From positions 631,414 through 695,413 of the forward strand of contig JAJEKB010021564.1 of NCBI GenBank assembly GCA_022393335.1: a DNA stretch of 64,000 nucleotides, read 5' to 3'. A program made the translations under genes and the position numbers. Below the pieces are notes generated by a model. The model was not told the DNA's origin. It saw only the letters and a program-made list of their open reading frames with translations, and made no database searches. Positions 1-10,329 of this stretch are shown here, piece by piece (position 1 is the first letter of the stretch; each line of letters begins with the position of its first letter). The DNA is from Macrotrachela quadricornifera. Its lineage: Eukaryota > Rotifera > Eurotatoria > Philodinida > Philodinidae.

Positions 1-1530
1 TAGCCATTTTTCTGCGTTAGGCGTTCCAGAAAAACCGCTGTAAAACCCTTAAAAACAGTCGTAAAACCAATAGATTATAGTGCATTCGAAAGTGGAGATT
101 AAGGGCTATCTAACTATGTATAAATCTTGAGATCGATATTTTTGTCGAAAATTCGTTTTTTTTTTGAGAGAAAGAGGGCTTAAAGTTAGTTTACATACTA
201 TTACTTAGTGATCGCCTCCTCCTAAATCGATGGTTCATTTACACTAAAGGGAAAATTCACCATATATTCAACTTATTGATGACACAATATATACATCTTC
301 ATTCTATTCAATAATATATTTAGAGTTCTATTGCCCTTAATTATCTCCTAAACTAATGATAATGCTACCTTCGACACACATTGTTTCCACTTTCTGTTTT
401 TCCATCGGAGATGTCTATTATTTGCTGGGAAGGCGACAAACACACGAACGATATGAATTCCTCATCATTTTTTAAGTACACTGATCACATAAACAAACAT
501 GATTTGATCCGGTCTCGTTACTAAGATTTTCGTAATCAAAGAGTTCGACAAATGAAATTCTACTAAAGAGCGCAATTCACAATGAAACTATCAACTGCAG
601 ATATTATTTTGGATCGAAGCGCTTTAACCTTCAGTAAAAACACTGCATATCCCTCGAGCATCCTTGATCATGTCACTGGCACGAGCATATCTGGTATATT
701 AAGGTTCCATTTCCGCAGCATCCACGCTCCTCGTCGGTGCCCCTTCGGGGCGCCACTCCCGACTCGTCGCTTCTGCCTTTCTGTGAAACTTCCGAATGAT
801 CATTCAGTTCCATCAATTACAACTAATTCTTCCCCATATTCGTACCACGTAAACAGCCCTCAATCACGTCCAAAACTATACCCATACTGCCGTCCGATAT
901 TCCCTTCTAGTCTCCGGTACACCTCACAGCTCCATTCCTCCTGTCGTCCATTAATAAACCCTATAAAGATCCGAAAATCCAAATAGCTCATATTGTGGTC
1001 TCACACCATCTGTTTCATCCTTTTTCGCAGATCTTGAAATCTAATTGCCTGATTTAGGTGTCTATCCCAACCAGAACTGGCCCATTTATAGAAAGCTCGA
1101 AACCCAATTGACTCGTTTTCATATCATTGCTGAAATGTCAGGAGCTCTCTTTTCATGCATCCGAAATTTAACTGTTTCGTTTTCAGGCGTTCTTAAATGT
1201 CAGTAGTCCATTTTCTCAACAAGCACATACAAGCAATTGTTTTCACCAATATTGGGACAAAAAATAGGGATCATGGGTCTCAAATGAAAGAGCATCCACG
1301 ATAACTCCTAAACTAGCCCGACAATAATCATGTTTCATCCGACTAATAAAAAAGAAAAGTCTTCCTCAAATCTGATTGGACCATTTTTTGACCAATGAAA
1401 GAGCCGGCAAACAAGCGCGCAATTTCCGTTTTCCATATACTCATCATTTCAGGATTGCGAATAGTAGTTCAGGAGCCAAAGATGCCCCCATAATATAGTA
1501 CTAGGGAACCTTTGAATACCCTATATGGCA
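1..1530. other. Gene-poor left flank with one GC-rich hairpin
   Basis: I see no recognisable gene here. A 134-codon open frame at 582-986 has no motif or plausible coding bias and I do not call it. The one structural feature is a GC-rich hairpin at 736-754 (8-bp arms GGTGCCCC and GGGGCGCC, 3-nt loop), inside a locally GC-richer patch at about 700-970. That patch stands out against the AT-rich surroundings and may be a remnant of an unrelated inserted element; no family is recognised. Confidence 0.5.
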
Positions 1531-1765
1531 GCAGTTGAAGATGCAAGAGTACCCCTATAGTATACATACATGTAAAAGCCGAAAAGATGCTTCAACCATT
1601 CAACTATTCCTTCAACTATTCAACTATTCGAATATCCGAATAGTTGAATATTCGAGTATTCAACTATTCAACTATTCGGCTATTCAACTATTGATACATG
1701 AAAGATTAAGGACGCCTACTACAGGATGCTTCCTGCAGGATGCTAGGACTAATACACATAATGTT

Positions 1766-1851
1766 GAAGGTGAGGGCGTTAGGGGTGTGGGTGTGGGTGT
1801 GAGGGTGAGGGTGTGAGGGTGAGAGTCTTGAGGGTGAGGGTGAGGGCGTCA
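1766..1851 (+). repeat. G-rich telomere-like tract
   Basis: The tract is an imperfect run of GTGTGGGTGTGGG, GTGAGGG and GAGGGTGAGG units. Bdelloid (Adineta vaga) telomeres are reported to carry TGTGGG repeats; here two perfect TGTGGG units are followed by TGAGGG variants. It lies inside the window with satellite on both sides, so it is an interstitial, degenerate tract and not a chromosome end in this assembly. Similar C-rich pieces occur near 15683-15702, 56310-56345 and 63611-63625. Confidence 0.55.
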
Positions 1852-1889
1852 AGTAACCGTTAACTGTAGATTTTTGCGATATGGAAGGT

Positions 1890-2095
1890 ACTGTATCTTG
1901 CAGGCAGCATTCTGTAGGCAGCATCTTATAGGAAGCATCCTGTAGGCCGCATCCTGCAGGCAGCATCCTGTAGGCAGCATCCTGTAGGAAACTTCTTATA
2001 GGCAACATCGTACAGGCAGCATCCTACAGGCAGCATCCTGTAGGAAACTTCTTATAGGCAGCATCCTACAGGCAGCATCCTGTAGGTAGCATTCT
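1890..2095. repeat. Minisatellite, about 17-18 bp unit
   Basis: Repeats of the type GGCAGCATCCTGTA run through this stretch, alternating with a GGAAACTTCTTATA variant. At least ten degenerate units are visible. Single isolated units (GGATGCTTCCTGCA) also occur at about 1727-1745 on the other side of the G-rich tract. Confidence 0.8.
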
Positions 2096-3063
2096 ATAGT
2101 AGTATCTTTAATCCATCATATAGGGATAGTTGAATATCCGAATAGTTGAATAGCCGAATAGTTGAATGGCCGAATAGTTGAATAGTTGAATAGTTGAATA
2201 GTTGAATAGTTGAATAGTTGAATGGCCGAATAGTTGAATAGTTGAATATCTGAATAGTTGAATAGCAGAATAGTTGAAGCAATAGTTGAATAGTTGAATA
2301 GTTGAATAGTTGAAGCAATAGTTGAATAGTTGAATCGGGTTAACGATTATTACACTACTGATAGTATAGTATGTAAGAAGCCAGTAATACCAATACAGTA
2401 CAGTAGTTGAGGACTCTAGAGTACCTCGCTAGTATAGCAGTGGAAAATATGTCCTGAAAAAAGTGCATTTTTATTGGCGGGAAAAAACTATCTAATCAGA
2501 GCGCGGACGAACGGACCAGCAATTTCAGATTTCTATACTCATCCTTTCAGGATTGAGAATATTATTAGTTTCTCAACATACTCTGTACTTAACTAGAAAA
2601 ATTAATTACAATATTTTGAAAAACTGATAGTACCATTGAATTCCCCGACCCCTATTACCCTTCGGTCAACCCTTCTACTATTTAAAGGGTTTCTTCGGTG
2701 GACTTACTCGAGACCGAGGACATTGAGTTGGAAGTTTTCAGTAACTGATGGTACCATTGGATTCCTCGACCCCGAAAACCTTTGCTAAAATGCTAAGATT
2801 CGATTTTCTCCGAAACCAAGATTTCTGGTTGGTTTCTTCAAGAACATGTTTTATTGACCTGCGACCTGCGACAGACAAATGAACGCATTTCACTTTTTTT
2901 CGTATGACCCTCCCTTCAGTCGAGGGAATAAAGAAGCATATGTAAAAAACAGAATACAAAAACAAAAGAGCAGAAGAGAGATACACAAGGATGCTTCAAG
3001 TTAATTAGAAGTAGGATATAGATACAGATTTTTTCAACAGGCAGAATGCTAATCTTTTAGTTA

Positions 3064-4340
3064 CTACAGTGTTTTGAAAAAAAATTCGCACAAAAGTAGT
3101 TCTTTTCTTAAAACATTTTCTCTCCTATCATAAGCGACTATAGAGATCATTTTTTGAGGGACAAATCCTCGACAAATATACTAAACTCTACGAACAGAAG
3201 TGCGATTTCTTTCCTTTCGAAAAGCAAAATGGAAAAAAAACTATCGAAAATGTATCAAAAATCAGTTTCCACATCAACAACAGCCAGTTCTCATCTTCAG
3301 AAATATGGTTATAAAAATGTTTTACCGAAGTCTACTTATATATTAACATCTGATGAAAAAAAACGTGCTCGATGGGCTGAAAAGCATAAAAATAACGATT
3401 TTACTTGGGCAATATTTACAGATGAAGCTTTATTTAAGCTTTTTTATAATACGTTGCGTCGATGGACAAAAAATCCTAGTAAAGAATTGAAATGCTCTCC
3501 TAAAAATCGTCAAAAAGTTCGTATTTGGGATGCAGTAAATGTGAAAGGCGTATTGACCTATTATACGTTTCGATGTAATCTTAATGGTTCATATTACGCT
3601 TCTATTCATGTAGATTATCTTCTTCCTACTGTCAGAGGTAAGTAATGAAAGAAAATAACGTAGCATTACTTATTAATGCTTTCGTTTTAGACCAGTTTGA
3701 TTCAAACTGGCGTCTACAGCAGGATAATCATCCAAAATATAGAAGTCGTATTTGTACACAGTTGATCGATGAAGAGGTACCAGAATTATTAGACTGACTA
3801 CCTAACAGTTCGGATGTAAATCCGATCGAGAATATTTGGATGATAGGGGAACGCAATGTAGAAAAAAGAAAACTTGTGAACATTGATGAACTTGAACTTT
3901 TTATAACTGAAGAATTTCGAAATATTGATACTAGTATTATAAAAAATTATGTGATGTCTATGAAAAATGATGTTTATCTCTTGTTGATTGTGAAGGTGAA
4001 CGAATAAAATATTGAACTATGATGATATTCGATATTACTCGTTGTAGACTATCAATTCCTATATCAAACATTTGAATAGGAATTCCAATTAGTTAAAATT
4101 TCTCAGATGAAAAAGTTAAAATGTTGAAATTTCGATTTTAATTATTTTTCTTTCGTTCGAGAGAAAGAGATGTTTGTCTTATTTTTCTTCTACAAGTGAA
4201 TAGATTCAATGTCAAATTATTCTTTCGTGTAATATTCGTCGTGGCCTATCCGTCACACGATAAAAAAAATTGAGAAAACATCTATATAGAAAAAATATCT
4301 ATACAAGAGGTTCTGCAAGTTTTTTTGCGAACACCTGTAG
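3064..4340 (+). mobile_element. Tc1/mariner-family transposon, degenerate
   Basis: The transposase remnant at 3154-4015 is bracketed by imperfect inverted ends. CTACAG followed by an A-rich stretch begins at 3064 directly after TTA, and its counterpart ends with CTGTAG at 4340. The length of about 1.28 kb matches ordinary Tc1/mariner elements. The left flank has the expected TA; the right flank reads TT, so the target duplication is not intact. Confidence 0.6.
3154..4015 (+). pseudogene. Tc1-like DDE transposase pseudogene with an intron
   Basis: This is a remnant of a cut-and-paste transposase. The first part (3154-3637) carries a Tc1-type block with DEALF, RRWTK and the KVRIWDAVNVKG motif. 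A GTAAGT donor at 3638 and TTTTAG ending at 3690 define a 53-nt intron with phase preserved. The second part continues with RLQQDNHP (second catalytic Asp) and VNPIENIW (the region of the third acidic residue). Breaks: the N-terminal DNA-binding half is largely absent, TGA replaces the usual Trp after LLD (3795-3797), and a frameshift before the C-terminal ERIKY end. It cannot encode a working enzyme. Family assignment is firm from the motifs; the exact subfamily is not. Confidence 0.85.
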
Positions 4341-4943
4341 TTCCTCGGACGGAACTAATTCCTAATGTTTAACACCGCGAAATAGGACGACTGCTTGTGT
4401 CATCATAGAATCGAATCATACAATGCAATAATTTCGAATAACTTAGGTAAGTTAATCTAATTTGTCCACTTTTTATATTCCATTGTAATGAATTGATAGC
4501 ACGATTCCTTACATTCGAATAATCATTACTAGAGAATAGTAGTCTTATGGGTTGAAAATACTTATTTAAACAATGAGACAAAAGGAAAGCGTTCAATTAC
4601 GATATTTTTATATCGACGTATGAATTGTACCAGCAATTCATGCATTAATCTATTAAAATTGTGATTGAACTCTGTGTAGTTAGAAATTATCGTAGCACAA
4701 TTTATCGTTTTTTAGCATTCTTATCTGTTGGAATCAAAATGCCGGACTCAGAGAGATTCACAGATAGTGATAACACAATAGATTCACTATTCTTCGTACC
4801 TTCTTGGATACGTGGATTTGCCTGTAGTGCAATCCTATAATGAAATTCTATCCAGATATCTCTTTGACCCCGAACGCCTGACAATATAAATCAGATGGAA
4901 CACTAGCACGCCATTAGTTTATTAACAATCAAATACAGTGTAA

Positions 4944-6110
4944 TCAACGAAAAGCAGATCTTTCTAAATGCTTTGGAACATTTCGAGAAATGTCACTATT
5001 ATGGAAGATAATTAAAGTCTCAAGTGTCTATGTGTAAAGAAGAAGATAAATATAAGAGAGATGAAAATAGGATGAGATTCACTTTGTTCTTTTTTAAGGT
5101 ATTAGCAAGATATTGTGCTCCATCATCTCCGATGCGATTATCATTAAGTTCTAGTGTGGTGAGTGTCTATATGTAGAGAAGACTATGAATAGGAGAGAAA
5201 AGAAAATATGATGTTTATCACCTTGTTATTTCTTAAGGTATCAGCGAGACACCGCATCCCAAAAGCTTCGATTTTATTGTCCCGCAGGTTCAGCGTAGTG
5301 AGTGTCTATATGTCGAGAAGGAAATGAATACGAGAGACAGATCTAAAATATGATGAGAATCACCCAATTATGTCGTAAGATATTAGCGATATGTTGTGCA
5401 CCAATATCTCTGATTCGATTATGTGGAAGGTTCAATGTGGTCAATGTCTATGTGAATAGAAGAATATGAATATGAAAGAGAAGAATATAGAGTAATCATC
5501 ACCTTGTTATTTCTTAACACCTCACAAAAATATGGCATCTCAACATCACCGAGCATGTTACTATACTCCGACCTAGTGAAGCCCAGTGTGGTCAGTGTCT
5601 ATATATATAGGAGAAGATAAATATGTCAAGAATGAAAGTAGGATAATTGTCACTTTGCTATTTTTTAAGACATCTGCGAGATGTTGCGCTTTAAAAGCTC
5701 CGATTTTATTGCCCTGTAGGTTTAGTGTAGTGAGTGTCTATATGTAAAGAAGAAAATGAATATGAGAGACAGATTCAAATACAATAAGAATCATCGAATT
5801 ATTTCGTAAGATATTAGCAAGATGTTGTGCACCAATATCTTTGACTGGACTGTAGGAAAGGTTTAATGTGGTGAGTGTCTATGTGAAGAGAAGAATATGA
5901 ATATGAGAGACACATTAAAAGAGGATGAGAATCACTTTGTTATGCTGCAAAGCATTAGCAGGACTTTGTCTCCCAGAATTTTCGATTGCTAGGTAACAAA
6001 GATTCAGCGTGGTAAGTGTTTATGTGACGAGAAGAAGACGAAAATAGGATGAGTATTATCTTGTTGTTTCGTAATGTATCAGCATGAGGTTGTGTATCAA
6101 AATCCTAAAT
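4944..6110 (-). pseudogene. Leucine-rich-repeat gene, 3' part, one LRR per 84-nt exon
   Basis: On the minus strand a series of short exons each encodes one ribonuclease-inhibitor-type LRR of the form TLTTLNLxxNxIxxxGAQHLAxxLxxN. Exons are 5936-6019, 5795-5878, 5654-5737, 5503-5598, 5364-5447, 5222-5305, 5083-5166 and a terminal exon 4944-5027 with a TGA stop. All are 84 nt except one of 96 nt, so repeat and exon coincide and introns are phase 0. The introns are only 55-58 nt and open with GTGA. Damage: the 5936 exon has lost its acceptor (TAA for TAG), the 5795 exon has AT for the GT donor, and the next exon upstream (about 6060-6115) is a stub with a stop. No N-terminal domain was found upstream. 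Proteins of this type form curved binding scaffolds; this copy is probably a truncated pseudogene, although the last five repeats look intact. Confidence 0.8.
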
Positions 6111-6119
6111 ATTATTTTT

Positions 6120-6820
6120 TAAGGGCTTTTTAGGTGAAGTTGCTGGAGGCTCTTGAGTATTTCCAAAGTTCTCATGATTATTTGGAATTACGAAACATTT
6201 TCAAAAATTTTGTAGCTGTTTTAAAACATTTTCGGTAGAAGTGAACTAATTTACTTTAGCTTAACATTGAGTGAATAGCGATTAGTTCGCCCTTTGTATT
6301 GAGAAAACAAAGATGAAAAGCAAACACTGAATTCATTTATGTCAAAATGAATTTCTTCTATTTAATAATTAATTTAGTTGTAAATAACTGATTCGTAGAA
6401 GTGAATAGTTATTATTATTGGTCGTTTGCAAAGTAACAGTAATTAAAAAAGATTCTGAGTTTGATTTTGAACGAGAGTATTTTTCTACTAGCAGTCAAGA
6501 CAAGACATGGTATCATCGGAGTCATTTACCGAAAGAAATCGGTGCTAAACTCTTTATTGACTTGAAGAGCATCATGTTTTTCGCATATTGCTCTAAAGAA
6601 ATGTCATTATTGAATTCTCATTATTCGTGAAAAATAACATTGAAAAACAATTTCTATGATATCGACAAGCTTCTTTGATCATAACTGCTGAAATTTGAAA
6701 TTTATGCAAAATTAGATTCCCTATAGAAGCGTAAGTTAAAAATGTTTTGTAAAAACTATGCGAACTTTCTTCAATATAAGTTGTTTTAAAAATTGAAAAT
6801 CCACGATCTACAATGTTTAT
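6120..6820. other. No recognised feature
   Basis: AT-rich DNA. A 70-codon frame near 6418-6630 lacks an ATG start and any recognised motif. I cannot support a gene. Confidence 0.5.
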
Positions 6821-6821
6821 G

Positions 6822-7393
6822 GAAAGTGGGTTCCTAAATTAAGTCTTTTTTTTTATTCTTTAAATTGAAGAGGTATCATAATGTTCTTTTTTACTGTTTT
6901 AAAGTGTGCTCTATGCCATTTTGTCTTATACAAGAAGGATCATTAATTGATTCACTAGTGAAGATTAAATATAAATTTCCTCCATGAAATACTTCCAAAA
7001 TAACTTTTTACTTTTGAATGGTAATTGCTTTTATACAGAAACAAATATTATGATAATTTTTTTACTTTTTTGAAATGTGATGCTCTCATATCTATCAATC
7101 GTGATACATTTCATCTCGTTCTTCCATTTGGTACTCTTATACTTTCTCTCTTCTATGATTCTTTCACTTATATCTGTTTCTGTATAAAAGTAATTATCGT
7201 TCAAAAGTAACAAGCTATTTTGTGGGTATTTTATGAATGGAATTTGTATTTAATCTTCACTAGTCAATCAATTAACAACCATTCTTATATAAGACAAAAT
7301 GGAATAGAATCTGCTTCAAAACAGTAGAAAATAATATTATGATATATCTTCTTTTTAAAGAATAAAATAAATGTAAAGTAGGGACCTACTTTT
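6822..7393. mobile_element. Foldback (inverted-repeat) element
   Basis: Two arms of about 225 bp (6822-7046 and 7170-7393) are imperfect reverse complements. Shared landmarks are CCATTTTGTCTTATA, the ACTAGTGAAGATTAAATA block and CTTTTATACAGAAACA. Outer ends read GTGGGTTCCTAA and GTAGGTCCCTA. The roughly 120-bp centre is unique. No transposase is present, so this is a non-autonomous MITE/foldback-type element. I could not fix a target duplication. Confidence 0.8.
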
Positions 7394-7439
7394 GAAATAT
7401 CTTACAGAATGCTTTACTCATATTAGGGATGAGCATTGG

Positions 7440-8110
7440 ACAACTTCTTCTTTCCTGTAATGTCCTGTCGCTCCACGACTCCTTGTTCTGTTGAGCAGCA
7501 GGATGGAATATTAAGAAGAAGAAACATGAAAGTTGCTTTAACTTTTATTATTAAGTGAAGTTTAATATTTAGACTATCAATCTTCTAAAGATTTATTTCG
7601 TAAATTTTAATATCACAACTTTCTTGTTAATAATGTTTAACTTAGTAATTACAACTAGAACACAAGAAGTAATTTTTTTCATAACGTCTATAGATAGAAA
7701 AATGTATTATAAAATAAGATAAAAGTAAAATATTCTATGGGATGTGCTAATAATCTAAGAATAATGAAGAATCATTTGATAGAAATATGAAACACTGTGT
7801 ATGAATGAACAAATAAAAATGCCTAACTCTCTTTACTATATGTTTATATCTTTTTGTTATTCTTTGTTCCTGGTTTGATACCATTGATAATCGATGGCGC
7901 TATGAATGCTTTTGTGTCTTCTAGTTACATCTATAACTAATAACAAATACAAAATATCGCTAGTTATGATAGTTAATGTGAAAATAGTATGAAAAAGACT
8001 GTATAAAAATTCAAATAAAACACAAGACAAACTGATATTTCTTGCTTTATACTGCCGCTCCATGATCCCTTGTCCTGCTGAGCAGCAAGACAAGACAGAA
8101 TGCAGGACGA
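7440..8110. repeat. Direct repeats around a GCTGAGCAGCA-type motif
   Basis: A block near 7455-7510 (CCTGTCGCTCCACGACTCC, then GAGCAGCAGGA) recurs in altered form near 8050-8105 (TGCCGCTCCATGATCCC, then GAGCAGCAAGA). The intervening 550 bp holds no recognisable gene. The pair could be degenerate direct terminal repeats or copies of a short dispersed repeat. Confidence 0.4.
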
Positions 8111-9150
8111 ATCCGCACTATTCTTTCCTGTGCGCATCTTTGATCTATATATAAGGTGTCGACCATAATTTATCAGCTATTCATAATCTATGATACCGCC
8201 ACAGACTCGACGTTGTAGTACTGTATAAGTCATTGTTATAAACACTCATATCTTCAAGATTTATTTTCATAAACGAGCGAATGCGGAATTTACTACCATA
8301 AACAAGATTAATTAGATGCGCTTTGTTTTCATGAAAAACTGAAAATTTTACTCATCAACGATTGAGTAAGCTAATTCATTTTTTTATACATTAAACAAGT
8401 TTTTTTTAAATGAAAATCGTACTTTATACTAGTCACATAAAGATTCAAGAATTTTCTGAAAAAATTGGAATAAGGCTACCTTCACATTCCTTTTTTTGAT
8501 TAGAGATAAATTTAAAAAAATCAGAATAATCATGATTTTAACTCTAACAACCTTTTTTTCTCTTCACTCTTATTCGCTTGATATTACATTTTCTACTGAT
8601 AACTAGGAGTATATGATTCCGTTTCTTGGAATCAAAAATCAACAACAGAAGTTTTAGGCGTAATCCTTATGCAATAATAATGTGGAAGAAGATAAAGTTA
8701 CTTTGATAATGAGAAAGAAAGTCAATAGCGTCTATCGCAGCATTTTCTTCAAAGAATGAACAATAACACATAGTTCACAGTCTATGAGCCTTAGGAACAG
8801 TTAACAGATAATCATGAAAGCTACTGAAAAATGTTTTTAAACTAGAAGTTACGAAAATCATGATAACATACTGATTCACATACAATAGATAATTGGTCAA
8901 GATTCTAATCGCATTCTATATTAGAGCCTGTCAGACTTCTGAATATTTCAAAATAATAGATTCCTACCAAAACATCAATGCTTCCTAGCTGAATTTCGAG
9001 TTCAAAACTAACGGAAAGGTGTCCAGAATCATTGAAAACTACCTTTGATAGTATTCTTATAATGAACGGTTCTCCGTAACTTCACTCAAATGCAAGACTA
9101 TTTATATTAAACAAATTTAGTTGAGTATTTGATGTTAATAAACAATAAAA
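8110..9150. other. No recognised feature
   Basis: AT-rich sequence between the repeat block and the 3' end of the F-box gene. No open frame with recognisable motifs, RNA gene or repeat was found. Confidence 0.5.
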
Positions 9151-9153
9151 CAC

Positions 9154-10326
9154 TCAATTCTCCGTCAAATCAGTTTTCTTACATACCTCATCTGCGTTAT
9201 TGTCAACCATTTTATTTAGCAGTCGTTGAGTTAGACAACAAGTATTGTATATTGCGGTTACTTCAAATCTGACTAATGTTTGTGTGAAAACATCGATGGG
9301 AGTTGTATAAAGCCAAATCGCATTGGAACTTGGTACATAGGCGCAGGCTACAAACCAGTGTTTCTGATCGAGCCAAAATGGTGCTCGAAATGGAGCAATG
9401 AATGATTCAAGATTAATAAATTCAGCATTTCTGTAGTACACATCAAAGAAGAATTCAAATCGAGCTAGTTTGGATAATTTTGTGCGAATGAGTTGTTGTC
9501 AATAGAAGCCATCGAACGCAGAATCAACTTGTTCTCTACGAGAAATCAGTTTTAGATGACGAAGTGAAGGTATTGATGAAAATAGTAATTCAAAATCTTG
9601 AGTAACAAGTGAACATCTTGTTATAGTTAGAGATTTTAATGAAACATGGAACGTAGACGCAGATGGCATTGAAGGTACGATCTTCTCATCTACAGTGCAA
9701 TCTTGCATGACCAGCGTTTGTAAATTCGGTAATTGATGCAGAATAAGAAGATACTTGCTATAGACACAGTCAGCAATAACTAAGTGCTCTAATCTGCCTT
9801 GATCTGGCCATGATATGTGTTCCATCATACAGTTCACACTATCCATATGTAGCTTTTGAAGATTCCATCGAGCAAGTGCGTAAGTAACAATAATCCATGT
9901 TTCACAGAGCTGCCCATAGATCGATTTGATCGAAAGCGAAATCAAAAAGTCCGTGTTCAAACTTTGCAACAGATGTTCCAAATTCTTATTGCCTATGTGA
10001 TTGATAATTAACGAACGAAGTCGAGTAAGTTTTTGGTTACTGGATACTGAAAATAATAATTTGGTTTCATAAGGTAAATAGTACGAAGAACTATGGTTGA
10101 TAGTAAGTGAAAAAACGTTTTCTAGTCCAATAACACGAGAAATAAGTTTTACGATATTTGTTAGTCTGGAGTCGAGTATGAGTGCGAACCGATTGTAAGT
10201 GTTGACAATAGCATAGAATTTTCTGCAGACATGGCGAATGTGAAGGAAAATTGTTTGGACATCGCAATAGTCAAATATGTGATGAATCAATTCCGGAGGT
10301 AATGTAATAAGAGCTGAGTTTTCCAT
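9154..10326 (-). pseudogene. F-box protein with LRR-like region, one in-frame TGA
   Basis: Reading from ATG at 10324-10326, the frame gives an N-terminal F-box (about residues 8-45, LPPELIHHIFDYC then VCRKFYAIV), the motif that docks substrate receptors onto Skp1 in SCF ubiquitin ligases. It is followed by about 220 residues of leucine-rich, LRR-like sequence (SLSIKSI, LEHLVIADC, LQTLVMQDC, LKSLTITRC). A TGA at 9499-9501 stops it after 275 residues. The same frame then stays open for another 115 codons to 9154, with convincing sequence (LARFEFFFDV, WLDQKHWFVACAY, IWLYTTPI). The interrupted position, between FY and QQL, fits a former Trp codon (TGG to TGA). It is either a recent nonsense allele or a truncated but F-box-containing gene. 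No intron is needed. The substrate is unknown. Confidence 0.8.
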
Positions 10327-10329
10327 TCT

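Larger units (their letters stand above)
1590..2337. repeat. Inverted arrays of a CAACTATT / AATAGTTG satellite
   Basis: The left array (about 1596-1693) consists of repeated CAACTATTC units. The right array (about 2125-2334) consists of the reverse complement, GAATAGTTGAATAGTTG, repeated more than fifteen times with single-base variants such as GGCCGAATAGTTG. The two arrays are inverted around the G-rich tract and minisatellite at 1766-2095, so the block could fold back on itself. Open frames across the arrays (NYSTIQLF repeats) are satellite artefacts. Confidence 0.8.

Noticed and set aside
736..754. GC-rich hairpin resembling a TGGCGCC-type primer-binding site
   Set aside because: No LTR or polypurine tract nearby; kept only as a hairpin.
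582..986. 134-codon frame rich in Ser/Pro/Arg
   Set aside because: No motif; probably chance openness in a GC-richer patch.
2094..2318. Repetitive NYSTIQLF frame
   Set aside because: Satellite translation.
9499..9501. TGA recoding (selenocysteine or Trp code change)
   Set aside because: Other genes in the window use TGA as a normal stop (for example 59700-59702 and 46318-46320), and no SECIS-like element was seen downstream.
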